DNA of 55,840 bases from a virus (IMGVR_UViG_3300006868_000023:1-55840); one strand, 5' to 3'. Positions 33,775 to 42,055 are shown, numbered from the stretch's first letter. The notes: generated by a model not told the origin, from the letters alone. Made by a program: numbers and translations.

Positions 33775-36700
33775 ATGGCTGACATTAAGAACTTTGGTAT
33801 AAAGGGTCTATCGTCAGACGTCCAGCTCGGCAAAGGCGGCGGTAAAGTCAAATATGATTCAAGTAACAATCGTTTCGATCTCACGCAATCAGATGGTTCT
33901 ACACTTGAAAACTTAAGACTTGGCGCAATCACGGCAGGTAGTTGGAACGGATCAGCAATTGGTTCACAATATGGTGGTTTAGGTGGAGACAATTCATCTA
34001 GCACAGGTATTGTTTCTTTCTCTTCAGGTACAGCAAGTGTTGCCGCTATTGATTTAAGCGACAGCAATTTGATTGACAGTTCAAGTCAACTTCCAGTAGC
34101 ACAAGGTGGTACTGGTGCAAGTACATCAGGTGGAGCAAGAACAAACTTAGGTTTGGGCTCAATTGCAACGCAAGACTCGAATAATGTTAGTATAACAGGC
34201 GGTACAGTTGACGGTGTAGTCATTGGTGGTAGTACAGCGGCGGCAGGTAGTTTTACAACTATTAACGCCAGTAGTACAATCACAGGTGACTTAACTGGTG
34301 ACGTTACAGGTACTGTTAGCGACATTAGCAACCACGACACTGACAGTTTAGGCGAAGGTAGTAGTAATCGTTACTTCACTAACGCAAGAGCTAGAAGTGC
34401 AATTTCAGTAACCGACTCAGGTGGTGACGGTAGTTTAGCATATAACTCTAGTACAGGTGTAATTACTTACACGGGTCCTAGTGCGGCTGAAGTACGTGCT
34501 CATTTCTCAGGCGGTACTGGTATAACAATTACAAGCGGTCAAATTGATTTAGATGATACTGCGGTAACACCAGCATCATACGGTAGCACAACTGCTATTC
34601 CGGTTATCACTGTTGACCAACAAGGTAGAATTACATCGGCTTCAACTGCTTCAATTAGCACTTCATTCACTATTAGTGATGGTTCTAATACAGAAACAGT
34701 TAACGGTGGTGATACATTAACATTCGCAGGTACAGCAAATGAAGTAGAAGTTGCAGTTAGTGCAACTGACACAGTTACAATTGGCTTACCAAGCGATGTA
34801 ACAGTAAGCAACAACTTAACAGTAAGTGGTTCATTCCTATCGGATGACATCACAGCATCAGCAGTTAGTATTGCAGGTGATGCTACAATTACTGGTAACT
34901 TAACAGTACAAGGAACGCAAACAACAGTTAACTCAACAACAGTTGAGACTGCTGATGCAATTTTCCGTGTAAACAGTAACGGTACAACAGGTACTGACGT
35001 TGGTTTTGAAGCAAACGTTGGTGGTACTGCTAAACAAATCGTTTACACAGGTGCAGGTAGCAAGTGGAGCGTAGGCTCTGAAACTTTTGTAGCGGCTACC
35101 TTTGAAGGTGACTTAACAGGTGACGTAACTGGTACAGTTAGTGACATCTCAAATCACGATACAGGTGATTTAGCAGAAGGTTCAAATCAGTATCACACAC
35201 CTGCTAGAGCACGTAGTGCTATTAGTGCAGGTGGTGATTTAAGTTACAACAGCAGTACTGGTGTAATGAGCTTCACTGAGCGTACTGACGCAGAAGTACG
35301 TGGTTTAATTTCTGTTACTGATGCAGGTGGCGATGGTTCACTAGCATACAACAGCTCAACTGGTGTAATTACTTACACTGGTCCAAGTGCGGCAGAAGTT
35401 AGAGCTCACTTCAGTGGTGGAACAGGCCTTACTATTACAAGTGGTCAAATTGACTTAGACGACACCGCAGTAACTCCAGGAAATTATGGTAGCTCAACTG
35501 CTATCCCTGTAATCACAGTTGACCAACAAGGTAGATTGACATCTGCTTCAACAGCAAGTATTTCTACAAGTTGGACATTAACTGGTGATTCAGGTAGTGA
35601 AGTTGTTAACGGTGGCGACACTGTATTAGTAGCAGGTGGTACTAACATTACTACAGCAGTAAGTGCAACTGATACTGTTACAGTTAACTTAGACAGTGAT
35701 ATTTCACTAACAAACGTTACTATAAGTGATACATTTACTGATGGTACATTAAGTATTGCAGGTGGTGAAATCACAGGTGCAGGTAATATCACAGCAAGTG
35801 GTGCAGTAACTGGTGGTAGTTTAACTGACGGTACAGCAACATTAAGTTCAGGTGCTTTAAGTGGAGCAACTACAGTTACAGCCAGTGGTGCAGTAACAGG
35901 TGGAAGTTTAACTGATGGTACTGCTACTTTAAGTAGTGGAGCATTAACAGGTGCAACTAACGGTACATTTAGTGGTACAGTAACTGGTGGTACATTAACT
36001 GACGGTACATTAAGTGCAAGTTCAGGTGCAATTACAGGTGCTACAAATATCACAGCAAGTGGTACTGTTCAGTATGGTTCATTAAGCGATGGTAGTATTA
36101 CAATTAATGGCTTTGTTGACGAAGACAACATGGCTAGTGATAGTGCTTCACTTGTTCCAACACAACAATCTGTTAAAGCATACGTTGATGCACAATTAAC
36201 TGCTCAAGACTTAGACTTCCAGGGCGATACAGGTGGTGCTCTAAGTATAGACTTAGATTCACAAACACTTGATATTGCTGGTGGTACAGGTATTGAAACT
36301 GCAGGTAGTGGTCAAACATTAACTGTTACATTAAGTGATACAGCAGTAACTCCAGGAAATTATGGTAGCTCAACTGCTATTCCAGTAATCACTGTAGATC
36401 AACAGGGTAGATTAACATCTGCTTCAACAGCAAGTATTTCTACTTCTTGGACATTAACAGATGGTTCTAACAGTGAAACAGTGAATGGTGGTGACACAGT
36501 TACTATCCAAGGTACTACTAACGAAGTTGATGTTGTAGTAGGTGCTACTGACACAGTAACAATTGGTTTACCAAATGATGTTACTATCGGTAATAACTTA
36601 ACAGTAACTGGTTCATTCTTATCGGATGACATTACATCTTCATCAATTAGTATTGCAGGTGATGCCACTATTACTGGTAACTTAACAGTACAAGGTACGC

Positions 36701-37635
36701 AGACTGTAATTGAATCAACAACTGTACAAACTGAAGATGCAATCTTCCGTGTAAACAGCAATGGTGCAAATACAGACGCTGGTTTCGAAGCAAACGCAAA
36801 TGGCACAATCAAGCAGATTCTTTATACATCTGTAGGCCAAGAGTGGGACTTCGGTTCAGAAAATGTTAAAGCAAGTACATTCGAAGGTGACTTAACTGGT
36901 GATGTAACTGGTAGTATCTCAGGTGCAACTGGTACATTTACAGGTGCAGTTACTGGTGGTTCATTAACTGATGGAACTGCTACATTAAGTAGTGGTGCAT
37001 TAAGTGGTGCAACAACTGGTGCATTCAGTGGTACAGTTACAGCAAATGCGTTTAGTGGTAACTTAACTGGTGATGTAACTGGTGACTTAACTGGTGATGT
37101 AACTGGTAATTTAACAGGTGACGTAAGTTTTGGTACATTAACAGACTCAGGTGAGAGCATTGCTATTACTAAGTTTGTTGATGAAGCAGATGGCATTGCA
37201 AGTAATGATAACGACACTAGCATTCCAACCTCAGCGGCAGTCATTGACTATGTTGAGAACAATGGTGGTGACGGCTTATTACTTAGACAAGCATTAACTA
37301 GCGGTAGTACAACTATCGATACTAGTGCTATGCCAAATATATCAAGCAGAACTTACTATGCACAGAAGATTGTAATCAAGATTGGAACAGCATTTAGTGG
37401 TGGTTCTTTCAACCATATTCTTGTTAAAGAGAATGCAGGTAGTGGAACAACATTAGTAGCGGCTGATGACGCTGATGCGGCAACAGCAGGTACTTACATC
37501 ATCGAATTAGATGGTGACGCAACACTAACTAAGAATGCGGCTGTACAAGTCCAGTTCATGCAGGCAGATGGTACAACACCAGCCACAACAAGTGGAGGAG
37601 CAGGTACAATCTCAGTACATTATAACTATGTCTAA
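33775..37635 (+). CDS. very long tail-fibre protein with internal repeats, 1286 aa
   Basis: A highly repetitive beta-structured fibre. A long module (SNRYFTNARARSAI ... STAIPVITVDQQGRxTSAS) occurs at three places, and shorter units such as TATLSSGALSGATT and GDVTGDLTGDVTGN repeat near residues 650-790 and 1060-1120. The repeats are also visible at DNA level, which can drive recombination and length variation. The C-terminal cap resembles that of the 31640 protein. Late expression; a bidirectional terminator follows. Likely a long tail fibre; the host receptor is unknown. Confidence 0.85.
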   Translation: MADIKNFGIKGLSSDVQLGKGGGKVKYDSSNNRFDLTQSDGSTLENLRLGAITAGSWNGSAIGSQYGGLGGDNSSSTGIVSFSSGTASVAAIDLSDSNLIDSSSQLPVAQGGTGASTSGGARTNLGLGSIATQDSNNVSITGGTVDGVVIGGSTAAAGSFTTINASSTITGDLTGDVTGTVSDISNHDTDSLGEGSSNRYFTNARARSAISVTDSGGDGSLAYNSSTGVITYTGPSAAEVRAHFSGGTGITITSGQIDLDDTAVTPASYGSTTAIPVITVDQQGRITSASTASISTSFTISDGSNTETVNGGDTLTFAGTANEVEVAVSATDTVTIGLPSDVTVSNNLTVSGSFLSDDITASAVSIAGDATITGNLTVQGTQTTVNSTTVETADAIFRVNSNGTTGTDVGFEANVGGTAKQIVYTGAGSKWSVGSETFVAATFEGDLTGDVTGTVSDISNHDTGDLAEGSNQYHTPARARSAISAGGDLSYNSSTGVMSFTERTDAEVRGLISVTDAGGDGSLAYNSSTGVITYTGPSAAEVRAHFSGGTGLTITSGQIDLDDTAVTPGNYGSSTAIPVITVDQQGRLTSASTASISTSWTLTGDSGSEVVNGGDTVLVAGGTNITTAVSATDTVTVNLDSDISLTNVTISDTFTDGTLSIAGGEITGAGNITASGAVTGGSLTDGTATLSSGALSGATTVTASGAVTGGSLTDGTATLSSGALTGATNGTFSGTVTGGTLTDGTLSASSGAITGATNITASGTVQYGSLSDGSITINGFVDEDNMASDSASLVPTQQSVKAYVDAQLTAQDLDFQGDTGGALSIDLDSQTLDIAGGTGIETAGSGQTLTVTLSDTAVTPGNYGSSTAIPVITVDQQGRLTSASTASISTSWTLTDGSNSETVNGGDTVTIQGTTNEVDVVVGATDTVTIGLPNDVTIGNNLTVTGSFLSDDITSSSISIAGDATITGNLTVQGTQTVIESTTVQTEDAIFRVNSNGANTDAGFEANANGTIKQILYTSVGQEWDFGSENVKASTFEGDLTGDVTGSISGATGTFTGAVTGGSLTDGTATLSSGALSGATTGAFSGTVTANAFSGNLTGDVTGDLTGDVTGNLTGDVSFGTLTDSGESIAITKFVDEADGIASNDNDTSIPTSAAVIDYVENNGGDGLLLRQALTSGSTTIDTSAMPNISSRTYYAQKIVIKIGTAFSGGSFNHILVKENAGSGTTLVAADDADAATAGTYIIELDGDATLTKNAAVQVQFMQADGTTPATTSGGAGTISVHYNYV
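35760..36060 (+). repeat. tandem intragenic repeats in the long fibre gene
   Basis: Repeats of about 80-90 bp encode GAVTGGSLTDGTATLSSGA-type units, copied several times in a row here and once more near 36950-37020. They are in frame with the fibre and not spaced like a CRISPR array. Confidence 0.7.
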
Positions 37636-37651
37636 TTAATTTTAGATAACT

Positions 37652-37681
37652 AAAAAGGGCAGTTTAACTGCCCTTTTTTTT
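37652..37681. terminator. bidirectional rho-independent terminator
   Basis: AAAAAGGGCAGT/ACTGCCCTTTTT with a short TTA loop: T-runs on both strands end the fibre operon (plus) and the riboswitch-controlled gene (minus). Confidence 0.93.
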
Positions 37682-37685
37682 GACC

Positions 37686-37850
37686 TTAATACCAAGGATT
37701 GTTAGTCACATACTTAGGTAAAAATCTTTCCTTTTCACTTGGACCAAAAGCCTTTGCTATACGGTGATTCTTTGCCTGTGGGCTTAACAATTCTTTAGTA
37801 AGATCACGTTTGACTGCACGTTTGAAACGAGCAACTTCGAATTTAGTCAT
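37686..37850 (-). CDS. riboswitch-controlled basic protein, 54 aa
   Basis: Begins MTKFEVARFKRAVKRDLTK and ends VTNNPWY; about a quarter of residues are Lys or Arg. AGGAG lies 7 bases upstream of the ATG. Two tandem glutamine riboswitches precede it and a bidirectional terminator follows it, so the whole unit is one gene. It has no known family. In cyanobacteria glutamine riboswitches control small basic proteins that inactivate glutamine synthetase, so a similar role is a reasonable hypothesis, but no sequence match to those factors is visible. Confidence 0.7.
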   Translation of the reverse strand: MTKFEVARFKRAVKRDLTKELLSPQAKNHRIAKAFGPSEKERFLPKYVTNNPWY

Positions 37851-37870
37851 GTCAATCTCCTAATGAAGAT

Positions 37871-37920
37871 TGCGTTCCTTCAGCACCATTGCCTACTTCC
37901 GTCCCAAAGGGATGAACGTA
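37871..37920 (-). promoter_or_regulatory. glutamine riboswitch (glnA RNA motif), copy 2 (proximal)
   Basis: Read on the minus strand: CGTTCATCC, a short hairpin (CCCTTTGGG), GGACGGAAGTAGG and GAAGGAACGC in order, the conserved blocks of the glnA/Downstream-peptide glutamine aptamer. CGTTC pairs with GAACG as the closing stem. It lies about 20 bases upstream of the 54-aa gene. Confidence 0.88.
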
Positions 37921-37925
37921 ACAAT

Positions 37926-37978
37926 GCGTTCCTTCGTCACAATTGACTACTTCCGTCCTATTGAATAGGATGAACGTA
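37926..37978 (-). promoter_or_regulatory. glutamine riboswitch (glnA RNA motif), copy 1 (distal)
   Basis: On the minus strand CGTTCATCC, TATTCAATA hairpin, GGACGGAAGTAG and GAAGGAACGC, in the same order as copy 2, which follows after a few bases. The two copies differ in loop sequence but keep the aptamer core. Confidence 0.88.
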
Positions 37979-37982
37979 ATAT

Positions 37983-37990
37983 TATTTATA
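37983..37990 (-). promoter_or_regulatory. perfect TATAAATA late box driving the riboswitch
   Basis: On the minus strand TATAAATA overlaps the stop codon of the upstream 70-aa gene. With T4 late spacing the RNA would begin about 37977, at the 5' end of the distal aptamer. Confidence 0.8.
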
Positions 37991-38198
37991 CTTTTTCGTT
38001 CACAAATGCGTACAGTTTTCGTGCTTCAGCAATTACATCTTCTGATGAAATTTCAATAACAGGTGCTTGTTGGCCTGCTCTTTCTTCATCACTTCTTGAG
38101 TAAAATGCGTTGGTTTGTTGGTCTCTGTTTTCTATTAAAATAGATTGAGCCATTCCTAAGATATCGGTTCGTAGTTCGAACCCACTTTTACTTGACAT
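37986..38198 (-). CDS. hypothetical protein, 70 aa
   Basis: Unrecognised acidic, helical protein (MSSKSGFELRTDILGMAQSIL). Similar short proteins are familiar from marine T4-like phages but have no function. AAGGAG precedes the ATG. Its stop overlaps the TATAAATA box of the riboswitch unit. Confidence 0.65.
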   Translation of the reverse strand: MSSKSGFELRTDILGMAQSILIENRDQQTNAFYSRSDEERAGQQAPVIEISSEDVIAEARKLYAFVNEKV

Positions 38199-38247
38199 AG
38201 TTTTCTCCTTGTGTGTCAGTGTGTGTATGTGCGTAATTGCACATTAA

Positions 38248-38255
38248 TATTTATT
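38248..38255 (-). promoter_or_regulatory. late-type box between fdxA and the 70-aa gene
   Basis: AATAAATA on the minus strand directly after the ferredoxin stop, giving a leader of about 50 bases. Confidence 0.5.
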
Positions 38256-38256
38256 G

Positions 38257-38583
38257 TTAGGATTCTAACTGTACAATTTTTATGGCTTCTTCTACAGAGT
38301 ATGGACTGGACTCTGCCATTGGTGGTTTGGTTTCATAGATATTCTCATACTTCTCAACCATGTCAGCATTGATTTGTATGAAAGGTTTTTCTGCTTCTGG
38401 TACATCTATCTCATCATAGATTGCATCTACTGGACATTCAGGTACACATAATCCACAATCAATACATTCGTCTGGATCTATAACCAACATGTTTGGTCCT
38501 TCATAAAAGCAATCCACAGGGCAAACCTGTACGCAATGTGTGTCCTTACAGCCGACACAAGCACTAGTAACTACAAAAGCCAT
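38257..38583 (-). CDS. fdxA: 7Fe (3Fe-4S/4Fe-4S) ferredoxin, FdxA type
   Basis: A 108-residue protein beginning MAFVVTSACVGCKDTHCVQVCPVDCFYEGPNMLVI (in two parts) with Cys at 9, 12, 17, 21, 25 and 40, 43, 46, 50, the pattern of Azotobacter FdI-like ferredoxins: one 3Fe-4S and one 4Fe-4S cluster. EGPNMLVIDPDECIDCG matches the family consensus. It is a low-potential electron carrier. The next gene upstream in the same unit is a 2OG-Fe(II) oxygenase-like protein; it could also serve the two radical SAM proteins. Clear proteobacterial flavour. Confidence 0.95.
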   Translation of the reverse strand: MAFVVTSACVGCKDTHCVQVCPVDCFYEGPNMLVIDPDECIDCGLCVPECPVDAIYDEIDVPEAEKPFIQINADMVEKYENIYETKPPMAESSPYSVEEAIKIVQLES

Positions 38584-38584
38584 T

Positions 38585-39184
38585 TTATCCTTTCTGAAAT
38601 TCTGGTTTTAATTCTATATGATATGTGCAACTAAATACCAGTGTTCTTCTGTTTGACAAGTTTGGTGTTAGCCCCCACGGTATATGGCTAGGCCAAAATA
38701 AAACTTTACCTGGTTTTCCATGCTTTACAATATTTGACTGAGACACCATAGGTGGTGTTGACCAACGTTTATCACCAAAGTGTTCAAAGTAAATACTGGA
38801 ACCTTTCTTTGCACTATCATCTATATCGAGGAACACCAATGCTGAATACCATCTGAGTCTTTCAGCACTTAGTGGAAAATTATGTTTAGGATTAACAGAT
38901 ATAAATTTACTATTTGCACATGTAACATCTATTTGTGCTGAATTTAATTTATAGTAATCAAAAACTTTTTGATGAAAAACATTACCAACAACCTGTATAA
39001 GTTTCTTGGTCTTGTCTAACGTACTATTCTCACCTGTAATGAATCCAAAGTTAGTCTCTACTATTGGAAGTTTATCAACCTCATCAACAATGTCATATAT
39101 CATGTCACTGTCTAATTCTAATTGTCCATCAAAAACTAAATCTGGAAACACAGGTGTAATATTCCAACCTAGTGATTTCCTCAT
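38585..39184 (-). CDS. 2OG-Fe(II) oxygenase-like protein, 199 aa
   Basis: Start at 39184 (MRKSLGWNITP), preceded by a late-like box at 5 bases; the open frame goes further upstream but through a promoter region. The double-stranded beta-helix pattern is visible: YSALVFLDIDD, GSSIYFEHFGD, GKVLFWPSHIPWGLTPNLSNRRTLVFSC, with W/P-S-x-x-x-H-G-like and R near the end as the 2-oxoglutarate ligand. The first His-x-Asp is not clear. Substrate unknown (nucleic acid, protein or sugar). Its stop is one base before the fdxA start. Confidence 0.6.
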   Translation of the reverse strand: MRKSLGWNITPVFPDLVFDGQLELDSDMIYDIVDEVDKLPIVETNFGFITGENSTLDKTKKLIQVVGNVFHQKVFDYYKLNSAQIDVTCANSKFISVNPKHNFPLSAERLRWYSALVFLDIDDSAKKGSSIYFEHFGDKRWSTPPMVSQSNIVKHGKPGKVLFWPSHIPWGLTPNLSNRRTLVFSCTYHIELKPEFQKG

Positions 39185-39189
39185 ACTAC

Positions 39190-39197
39190 TATTTACC
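39190..39197 (-). promoter_or_regulatory. late-like box with predicted +1 at an ATG
   Basis: GGTAAATA on the minus strand, 5 bases (GTAGT) and the ATG at 39184. Identical TAAATAGTAGTATG to the 8211 region. Confidence 0.5.
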
Positions 39198-39214
39198 CAT
39201 ATTGCAAATTGCAC

Positions 39215-39242
39215 TTGACATATAATGATTGTGCAGTATAAT
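39215..39242 (+). promoter_or_regulatory. consensus sigma70 promoter
   Basis: TTGACA (39215-39220), 16-bp spacer, TATAAT (39237-39242). It diverges from the minus-strand late box at 39190. Confidence 0.85.
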
Positions 39243-39269
39243 ATAGTTTTTATGAATAGTAGGTTAGTT

Positions 39270-40712
39270 ATGGACAACTTTTGGGCATTACTTTGTACAG
39301 TTTTAGTAGTTGGGTGTGGAGGCAGTGGAACATCACCTGCTGTTGGATTACAACCATTAAACCCAGCACCTCCTCCAGCAACACCACAATGGCAAGAACA
39401 ACCGGTTGTGTTGCCAAATCCAAATACTTATTTTGTTACAACGTGTATGGAACCTGTGATACAATTTGTGTTGCCTACAAAATTAAATGATGACGAACAC
39501 ACAGATTTTATTGTTCACTACTGGTGTGGCATACCGTACGGCGGACCTGTTGATCTTGTTGATCCTACTGATGATTTATTAGTAGCATGGGCAAGTGATG
39601 GACTAGGTTCATATAGTGTTGTAAATTACGAAGTGTTTGGAGATTCATATCCTGAACTGGGTTCTGCAAGTAGGAAGGTTGCTGTCAAAGACATTAACGA
39701 TGACGGTATGCCTGACTTTGCATTTGCAACAAACAGTGAGGATGGTAGACTTACTGGTGGTGCTGATGATCAAGATCAAGCATACGCAAACGGTGCCTAT
39801 CCTACTATACTTCTAAGTGGAGAAAATTTCACATACACAATCAACAACATAGGGATATGGGATTGGGGACATGCCGTAGACTTTGCTCCTAATGGTGATG
39901 CTGTGTTTGCTGGTTACTTGTGGACAGCAGACCAACAAGCATTTAGATTACAAGACAATGAATTTGTAGATGTATCAAACGAGTATCCATTAATACTTGC
40001 CAACGCATTTAGATTTGGAACAGAGTATCTTGTAAATGCAACTGTGCCTAACGGTATAAATGCAATTGAATTATGGCAAAACAAAACCTTAGTTGACGTG
40101 TGGTTACGTGAACCATTGTTTAGTGTTGATGTGTCAGGCGTATTAACACCAGTAGTAAACGTTAATGGCATGTTGGTGTATAATGGAGCAATAAACGATA
40201 TCTGTGTAATGGATATTAATGATGTAGAAACCTTTGTGTTTCACACCAGCACATATAGATTAAAAGATGGCAGTGATTTGCAAGAAGGATACAACTATAA
40301 CACAGATGATTTTTCAGAAGCAATTATGTTAGAGTTTTTTCAAGTTGAAAACAATGCATTAGTGCTAAAAGAAAATCCTTTAGAGCAAACATACGATGCA
40401 TCATTTAACTTCTTTACTTGCACAGACATAAACAATGATGGATTAGATGATATACAGATTCAAAAGTGGAGCGGTAGGCATGGAGAATCCAGAGAAACAG
40501 GTGGGATACCAGATGTTTTCCTACAACATTCCTCAGGTTTTGATAGATTAGATACATCAGACTGGCCTACATACAGCACATTACACGAAAGAACACAAAG
40601 AGTAGGCGATTTATACGACATAAACAGTGACGGATTTGCTGATTTGATACTGTATGAATCAGATGTTGCACTAGGTGATATTGAAATTTACTTAGGAAAC
40701 AAAGACTTATAA
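39270..40712 (+). CDS. lipoprotein with FG-GAP/VCBS-type calcium repeats, 480 aa
   Basis: N-terminus MDNFWALLCTVLVVGCGGSG has a lipobox (LVVGC). The upstream ATG at 39252 would give a longer signal peptide but lies only 9 bases from the -10 and has no ribosome site, so the ATG at 39270 after AGGTTAG is preferred. Asp-rich repeats (DINDDGMPDF, DINNDGLDDI, DINSDGFADL) mark calcium-binding FG-GAP/VCBS blades as in integrin-type propellers. It may decorate the host outer surface or the virion. Early promoter and terminal position are in keeping with a host-modifying protein. Confidence 0.75.
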   Translation: MDNFWALLCTVLVVGCGGSGTSPAVGLQPLNPAPPPATPQWQEQPVVLPNPNTYFVTTCMEPVIQFVLPTKLNDDEHTDFIVHYWCGIPYGGPVDLVDPTDDLLVAWASDGLGSYSVVNYEVFGDSYPELGSASRKVAVKDINDDGMPDFAFATNSEDGRLTGGADDQDQAYANGAYPTILLSGENFTYTINNIGIWDWGHAVDFAPNGDAVFAGYLWTADQQAFRLQDNEFVDVSNEYPLILANAFRFGTEYLVNATVPNGINAIELWQNKTLVDVWLREPLFSVDVSGVLTPVVNVNGMLVYNGAINDICVMDINDVETFVFHTSTYRLKDGSDLQEGYNYNTDDFSEAIMLEFFQVENNALVLKENPLEQTYDASFNFFTCTDINNDGLDDIQIQKWSGRHGESRETGGIPDVFLQHSSGFDRLDTSDWPTYSTLHERTQRVGDLYDINSDGFADLILYESDVALGDIEIYLGNKDL

Positions 40713-40717
40713 AAAGG

Positions 40718-40745
40718 TTGACAAATACTGTATTTTTGCTATACT
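40718..40745 (+). promoter_or_regulatory. sigma70 promoter, twin of 42056
   Basis: TTGACA (40718-40723), 16-bp spacer, TATACT (40740-40745). The leader from 40735 to about 40768 is nearly identical to that at 42073-42105. Confidence 0.8.
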
Positions 40746-40775
40746 ATATACATAGTTAGGAAAAAGGAGTTAGGT

Positions 40776-41093
40776 ATGTATATTTTAGAAAACAAAACAA
40801 ACGGTTCGGTCTTTGGTGCAAAGAGTTATTACATCAAGTCTGAATTTTCAACAGCGGCGGCGGCCAAAGCGGCAATGACTCGTTATGCCAAGAAGTTTGG
40901 TGAGAACGACTATGGTAGAACAGTATTCAATCCTGAGAACTACAAGGTAACTGCTTGGGCTGATTATAACGAGCCTCAAGTTACTAGAACTGCAAGGTTC
41001 CCAGGTACTGGTGAAGAGAAAACTTACACAATTGGTATCAACAGTGTTGGTACTTGTGTAGATCCAGCAACTGAAACTTACTGGAGTATGTAA
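40776..41093 (+). CDS. hypothetical early protein, 105 aa
   Basis: Unrecognised. Residues 24-40 are Ala-rich (STAAAAKAAMTRYAKKFG). No signal or membrane part. It has a consensus-like promoter and AAGGAG. A tRNA follows after 6 bases, probably processed from the same transcript. Confidence 0.65.
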   Translation: MYILENKTNGSVFGAKSYYIKSEFSTAAAAKAAMTRYAKKFGENDYGRTVFNPENYKVTAWADYNEPQVTRTARFPGTGEEKTYTIGINSVGTCVDPATETYWSM

Positions 41094-41099
41094 TCAAGA

Positions 41100-41176
41100 G
41101 CGGCTGTAGCTCAGTTGGATAGAGTATGTGGCTACGAACCACAAGGTCGGGAGTTCGAATCTTCCCAGCCGCGCCA
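41100..41176 (+). tRNA. tRNA-Arg (anticodon ACG)
   Basis: Complete cloverleaf: acceptor GCGGCTG/CAGCCGC, anticodon stem TGTGG/CCACA with loop CTACGAA, T-arm GGGAG/CTTCC, encoded CCA. Decodes CGN (CGU). Confidence 0.95.
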
Positions 41177-41187
41177 AGAGGAAATGC

Positions 41188-41805
41188 ATGGTAGTTAAAA
41201 ACAACAAAATTATTCTCACAGATTGTGATGGAGTCCTACTCGATTGGGAGGAGGGCTTCTCTGTTTGGATGGAACATCACGGACATGAAAAGGTAGATGG
41301 CTATCAATTCATGTACAACATCGGTGATAGGTATGGTATCACCCCAGAACAAGGCAAGAAGTCTATCAAGACATTCAATGAGAGTGCCGCCATTGGCTTC
41401 TTACCTCCCCTCAGAGATGCACAATACTATGTGAAGTTACTTGCTGAAAAACATCAGTATAGGTTTGTTGTACTCACAAGTCTCAGTTTAGATCCATATG
41501 CAAAAGAATTGAGAATCAGAAACTTAAACAAAATATTTGGCGACATATTCTTAGACGTCATTTGTTTAGATACAGGTGCAGACAAAGATGAAGCACTGGA
41601 CCAACTTGCTCAAAAGTACCAAGGTAACTATTGGGTTGAAGATAAACCTGAGAATGTTATGGCTGGTGTAGACAAAGGCTTTACAGGTATTCTCATAGAG
41701 CATGGACATAACATGGGTTGGGAAGATACCTTTGTTGCTAAGAAGTGGGAAGATATCTACAATCTTGTAACAAGGAATGAAAAGCAAGAAGACTATACTC
41801 GTTAA
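41188..41805 (+). CDS. HAD-family 5'(3')-deoxyribonucleotidase-like phosphatase, 205 aa
   Basis: HAD motif I DCDGVLLDW (near residue 11), motif II VLTS and motif IV VEDKPEN are present, matching NT5C-type nucleotidases that dephosphorylate deoxynucleoside monophosphates. The start is ATG at 41188 (AGAGGAAATGC before it); a frame reaching into the tRNA at 41128 is an artefact. Likely a nucleotide-pool enzyme in an early operon with the preceding tRNA. Confidence 0.75.
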   Translation: MVVKNNKIILTDCDGVLLDWEEGFSVWMEHHGHEKVDGYQFMYNIGDRYGITPEQGKKSIKTFNESAAIGFLPPLRDAQYYVKLLAEKHQYRFVVLTSLSLDPYAKELRIRNLNKIFGDIFLDVICLDTGADKDEALDQLAQKYQGNYWVEDKPENVMAGVDKGFTGILIEHGHNMGWEDTFVAKKWEDIYNLVTRNEKQEDYTR

Positions 41806-42034
41806 GTATCTCAAGTTTAGATTACCCACTGGAGGTGCAGGGTTACCAGCTCAAATGCACAAGAATAAGATAGCAAAATGTGTAAGAGGTTACGCAGAAC
41901 CAGTTGGTATTGATGTTAAATTTGAAACAGAAGGATACACATTAAACGTGTATTTTGAATCAAACACAGATTTAGCACAGTTTTTATTGCTATATAGCAA
42001 TGAATATGGCAAACCCAGTGTGCTAAGTTATTGA
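41777..42034 (+). CDS. hypothetical protein, 85 aa
   Basis: Unrecognised basic protein starting within the end of the HAD gene. It has an N-terminal Lys/Arg-rich helix and a beta-strand end (GYTLNVYFES). No partner known. The exact start is uncertain: a Met about 27 residues later is an alternative. Confidence 0.5.
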   Translation: MKSKKTILVKYLKFRLPTGGAGLPAQMHKNKIAKCVRGYAEPVGIDVKFETEGYTLNVYFESNTDLAQFLLLYSNEYGKPSVLSY

Positions 42035-42055
42035 TTTTATTAACAAAAATAGTGG

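Noticed and set aside
33775-37635. Repeats as a possible CRISPR array
   Set aside because: The repeats are in frame with a fibre protein, vary in length and lack uniform spacers.
41128-41187. Upstream extension of the HAD phosphatase into the tRNA-Arg gene
   Set aside because: The extension reads through tRNA sequence; the ATG at 41188 has a ribosome site and starts directly at the HAD motif.
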